Source: Lachnospiraceae bacterium AF51-6-b8A
GTDB taxonomy: Bacteria; Bacillota; Clostridia; Lachnospirales; Lachnospiraceae
Direction of reading: 5' to 3'
Assembly: GCA_027682585.1 (NCBI GenBank)
Contig: JAQCZH010000003.1
Location: 128,740-192,739 of the forward strand
DNA length: 64,000 bases
Part shown: in pieces, positions 61,128 to 64,000 of the stretch
Position numbering within the stretch: position 1 is the first letter of the stretch
How the letters are laid out: each line of letters opens with the position of its first letter
The notes under the pieces: model-generated
Databases searched by the model: none
What the model was told of the DNA's origin: nothing
Seen by the model: only the letters and a program-made list of their open reading frames with translations
Made by a program: the position numbers and the translations under genes

Positions 61128-62666
61128 TTAACGACTATTCTTGGAGGATTTTAGAGAAACTTTTTGATTCCTGCTATTCGGTTTGTCCGGATAAAGATAT
61201 GTAACTTCTCCGACTTCCAGCATCTCTTTCACAACAGCTCGGAGTGTGTCGTTCAAGCTCTTATATCCGAGCTCCACAGCCAACTCACTCATTGAAAGAT
61301 CACCTTTTTGTTTTAATGCTTCAAAAACAAGCTGTCTAAGTTCTTCTCTGTTCCTGCGTCTGGAGCGGTTCCCCATTTTGGGCTCTTTCTCATCATCTTT
61401 GTTCTCAAGAAATGCCGGATGAACAGGGAGGATCACTCTGAAATAGCTTCTGTCCTCATCTGTTTTGAAAACTGGCAGATCAGAGCCATTGTTTTTCATC
61501 TCATTCACGATTAGTGGAATCCCGGTATTCCTTCCCTCAACCATTTTTAATTCTTTAAGAAAATCACCGATACGTCTGTTACGGTATCGGCTTGAAACCA
61601 AAACTCTGTTTTCCAGATCATGATCCGTTATTGATCGGTCAGGTCCCGGCAAACTCAGGATCTCCATTCGTTCTGGCGTTATCGTTACGGTAATCGGCTC
61701 ATGAATCTGATAGGAGCGATGGTAAACGGCATTACTAAGGGCTTCCTCAACAGCCCTGTAAGGCCAATTGTACACACGGATCGCCTCTGCCTGATCAGGA
61801 ACTTTCGTGACGTATTCCGCTATGACATAATTTTTGATATATGACAACGCATCCCGTAGCTGTCGATCAAGCGGACCGATAAAAATTCTTTCTCTCATCC
61901 CGATTCCAGTCGGATCAGGCTTGTCCACTACCTCAATCTGGCTATATGGGAAGAAATGATCCGGTCTCTCATTGAAAAACATCAATCCTATATTGATGGG
62001 CTTTCTTGCTTCCGGAGGGCCTCCGATCAGTCTCATATCTCTCGCCACATCTTCAACCGTACGGGAAAGGGAACCTTCGTATAATTCGCTGTCGACTGCA
62101 TGAAGATACTCCGAAAGCAAGCTGGAACGCATATCTGCGATTTGAGCGTGAGGGTTTGCTCTATCGTCAAACGGAATATTTCTTACCAGACCAATCAGCT
62201 CTCGTTCTTCCAGTGCATTTGCACGAATGGCATTGGAGCCTTTTCGGATATAATATGCCTTTTCGCTCTTTTTCGCTCCTTTCTCCGTGTATATTTTGAC
62301 CGGACATTTATAGGGTCTGTCATCTCCTCCAGAAACCCATAAAACAAGAATATCTCGTTCGTCGATCAGCGCCGGTTCTATGATCGGTATATATCGTGGT
62401 TCTATAAAGTTACACTTATTAAGGATATCTTTCTGAATATCATCCAATATATTTTTATCCAAGCCTTTTACCGGAAATCTCGGATACCCATTCTGTTCTT
62501 CAACGCCTATTACGATATAGCCACCGCCAAGGTTGTCAAAGTCATTGGCGAAAGCTGTAATAGAATGCAAAATCGGTTCTGAATTCCAATCTGCCTTGTA
62601 TTCTATACGTGTACTTTCTATCACCTGCTGACGAAGCAGTTCTTCTATATTGATCGGAATTGCCAT
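61128..62666 (-). CDS. AlbA_2/ATP-binding regulator-like protein
   Basis: A 512-residue protein: an N-terminal Schlafen AlbA_2 domain (ESTRIEYKADWNSEPILHSI, NLGGGYIVIGVEEQ), a central HATPase_c_4-type ATPase (VEEALSNAVYHRSYQIHEPI, GRNTGIPLIVNEM) and a C-terminal winged helix (about 440-500, KGDLSMSELAVELGYKSLND). Such proteins are found in defence islands and as transcription regulators. ATG at 62666 follows GGAGGG. Its upstream repeats suggest autoregulation. Confidence 0.85.
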   Translation of the reverse strand: MAIPINIEELLRQQVIESTRIEYKADWNSEPILHSITAFANDFDNLGGGYIVIGVEEQNGYPRFPVKGLDKNILDDIQKDILNKCNFIEPRYIPIIEPALIDERDILVLWVSGGDDRPYKCPVKIYTEKGAKKSEKAYYIRKGSNAIRANALEERELIGLVRNIPFDDRANPHAQIADMRSSLLSEYLHAVDSELYEGSLSRTVEDVARDMRLIGGPPEARKPINIGLMFFNERPDHFFPYSQIEVVDKPDPTGIGMRERIFIGPLDRQLRDALSYIKNYVIAEYVTKVPDQAEAIRVYNWPYRAVEEALSNAVYHRSYQIHEPITVTITPERMEILSLPGPDRSITDHDLENRVLVSSRYRNRRIGDFLKELKMVEGRNTGIPLIVNEMKNNGSDLPVFKTDEDRSYFRVILPVHPAFLENKDDEKEPKMGNRSRRRNREELRQLVFEALKQKGDLSMSELAVELGYKSLNDTLRAVVKEMLEVGEVTYLYPDKPNSRNQKVSLKSSKNSR

Positions 62667-62703
62667 CATTCCCTCCTGATTTGATCAGAGTGTTCCGCTT
62701 TTA

Positions 62704-62768
62704 ACTTGCCCATTAACTTACCCATTAACTTTCCCTTATCTTACCAAAGGGAGAGTTAATGGGCAAGT
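62704..62768. promoter_or_regulatory. Operator-like cluster upstream of the AlbA_2 gene
   Basis: ACTTGCCCATTAACT (62704-62718) pairs perfectly with AGTTAATGGGCAAGT (62754-62768). Between them the same unit repeats directly as ACTTACCCATTAACT and a partial ACTTTCCC. Four related half-sites in 65 bases, 38 bases upstream of the start, look like a cooperative operator. Confidence 0.65.
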
Positions 62769-62903
62769 AATTATAATTCACCGTTGGATCAGAGCGAGCA
62801 ATGGGGCCTAATTGCAATATTGTGCAAAGTGCCATGAATGCGTCAAAAGACGACATGATATTGTCAATAATGGTTGACAGATTTTCCTCAAGGATTTACA
62901 GCC

Positions 62904-63779
62904 CTAAACTGCTTCTTGTAAAGATGAATAATATTGTTGTCTCTTGACCATGGGTGGAAGGCCATCATTTGCGGAACAGATTCGACGGTTATTCCAGTAG
63001 CTCATGTAGTAACGCCAGATAAGCTCTTTTAGCTCAGTTACAGTCATCTTCTCGGTGTCATAGCGATCATATAAGAGTTCAGATTTCATTCTCGCCCACA
63101 TGCTCTCACAACGAGCATTATCATGGCAACGGCCACCATCACTGTTCATGCTCTGTGTTATATGGCAGTCCTGGACGGCTCTACGGTAGCAATCACTGGT
63201 GTACTGTACTCCGCGATCGCTATGGCAGATCGCACCTTCGATCTCCGGGTAAGCCTTATGAGCATTCCTCAGGGTTCGGGCACACAACGGGGCCTTCATG
63301 TTGGTAGCCATTGCCAGTCCTAAGACAGCCAGATCGAAGCAGTCAAACATAGCAGAAACATAGAGTTTTCCATCACTCGCCTTGATTTCGGTTATGTCCG
63401 TAACACATTTTGTCAGTGGCTCTGTTGACCTGAAATCCCGCTTGAGCAGATCATCCGATTTACGAGCAGCCTTGTCGGCTTTCGTTATTCCATTTGACTT
63501 ACGCTTTGGACGATGACTGATACCGATTTCTTCCATTACGCGATAGACGGTCCGCTCACTCGGGATATCGACATCCTTCGGCTTCTTCTGCAGAAGAGCA
63601 TCACGCATCCTGGAACGACCATAGGTATCATTACATTCATCTTCCTTTAGGATATCCCGCATAGCATCGGCCAACTTCTGATATTTCCAAGGCCGATCCT
63701 TACGTTGCAGGTATTTATAGAATGCCTGGCGGCTCACATGGAGCATTCGACAGTAGAATGTAAGTTTCCCTTTCATCAT
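62904..63779 (-). CDS. IS3 orfB transposase (DDE domain)
   Basis: A 291-residue catalytic part with CVTDITEIKASDGKLYVSAM, ICHSDRGVQYTSDCYRR and HDNARCESMWARMKSELLYD (D, D, E). Upstream of the ATG the same frame continues NERLKYIAVKTEGG, so the real product is probably an orfAB fusion made by -1 frameshifting near AAAAATG. Confidence 0.93.
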   Translation of the reverse strand: MMKGKLTFYCRMLHVSRQAFYKYLQRKDRPWKYQKLADAMRDILKEDECNDTYGRSRMRDALLQKKPKDVDIPSERTVYRVMEEIGISHRPKRKSNGITKADKAARKSDDLLKRDFRSTEPLTKCVTDITEIKASDGKLYVSAMFDCFDLAVLGLAMATNMKAPLCARTLRNAHKAYPEIEGAICHSDRGVQYTSDCYRRAVQDCHITQSMNSDGGRCHDNARCESMWARMKSELLYDRYDTEKMTVTELKELIWRYYMSYWNNRRICSANDGLPPMVKRQQYYSSLQEAV

Positions 63780-63808
63780 GCCGCCTTCTGTCTTAACAGC
63801 GATATATT

Positions 63809-64000
63809 TCAGCCTTTCATTTTTGCTGACTTCAGACGGCTCGCGGCGAAAAAAGCGCTGGCTTCCTCCAGGAACTCGTTTTCTTCTTTAAGACGACGAA
63901 TTTCCTTATCCTGATCTTTGACCCGCTTACGTAAGGTGATCAGCTCCTCATTCAGGGTCATAGCACTTTTGGGGGTCTGGGATCCCGCTCCAAGATCCAG
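63809..64000 (-). CDS. IS3 orfA, C-terminal part
   Basis: The visible 63 residues (TLNEELITLRKRVKDQDKEI then LKEENEFLEEASAFFAASRL, ending KSAKMKG) are the leucine-zipper end of an IS3 orfA, which oligomerises the transposase. The DNA-binding start is outside the window. Confidence 0.88.
   Translation of the reverse strand: MDLGAGSQTPKSAMTLNEELITLRKRVKDQDKEIRRLKEENEFLEEASAFFAASRLKSAKMKG

Larger units (their letters stand above)
62856..64000 (-). mobile_element. IS3-family element, partial
   Basis: The element's 3' end is TGATATTGTCAATAATGGTT at 62856, followed by orfB and the end of orfA; the other end is beyond the window. An identical 32-base end lies at 43192. Confidence 0.85.

Noticed and set aside
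1-64000. tRNA, rRNA or riboswitch genes
   Set aside because: No convincing cloverleaf, rRNA segment or known riboswitch core was seen by eye; a covariance-model search would be decisive.

Overview
The window is about 64 kb of chromosome, probably from an anaerobic, fermentative gut member of the Bacillota (Clostridia-like). The signs are strong AGGAGG-type ribosome sites, a long-form HPF, Tn4451-type transposon genes (tnpV, tnpW, a tnpX-like recombinase), oxygen-sensitive radical SAM and 2-hydroxyacyl-CoA dehydratase enzymes, and glycan-scavenging genes. No rRNA, tRNA or CRISPR array was seen. Base composition is mixed: the outer thirds look moderately GC-rich, while roughly 43-59 kb is AT-rich and full of insertion sequences and broken genes.

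Region by region. 0-16 kb: housekeeping and accessory genes (partial ddl, regulators, hpf, an SDR, a GH13 glycosidase, MATE and YeiH transporters). It includes a three-gene set of a membrane protein, a radical SAM/SPASM-like enzyme and a DUF2207-like membrane protein with a Cys-Ala repeat tail. 16.2-22.8 kb: a decayed Tn4451-like mobilizable element carrying an HxlR/cupin pair and a MarR-controlled pair of radical SAM genes, with a candidate oriT. 22.9-26.4 kb: MBL hydrolase, CdaR regulator and GntP permease. 26.7-28.9 kb: a MazG-like pyrophosphohydrolase with a GIY-YIG/DUF2075 helicase. 29.4-30 kb: a rhomboid protease.

30.2-38.1 kb is the most striking part. One tightly packed operon encodes an old-yellow-enzyme-type Fe-S flavoprotein, a CooC-like ATPase, two 2-hydroxyacyl-CoA dehydratase-family subunits, their ATP-dependent activase, a small membrane protein and a short protein resembling part of the acetyl-CoA synthase beta subunit. 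Together they look like an ATP-driven low-potential reductase or dehydratase system with its own metallocentre maturation and electron supply. The substrate cannot be read from the sequence. 38.1-43 kb: a GH43 glycosidase, a GPH symporter and a divergent AraC regulator form a xyloside or arabinoside uptake locus.

43-62.9 kb: a mosaic of IS256, IS30 and IS3 elements, immunity-like genes, and stumps of kdpC, fic, metG, dcm, a SAM methyltransferase and others. Intact ktrAB and kdpDE remain, with an IS30 copy splitting the gene between them. The last 3 kb carries an AlbA_2-type ATP-binding regulator with repeated operator motifs and a partial IS3-family element that runs off the end.
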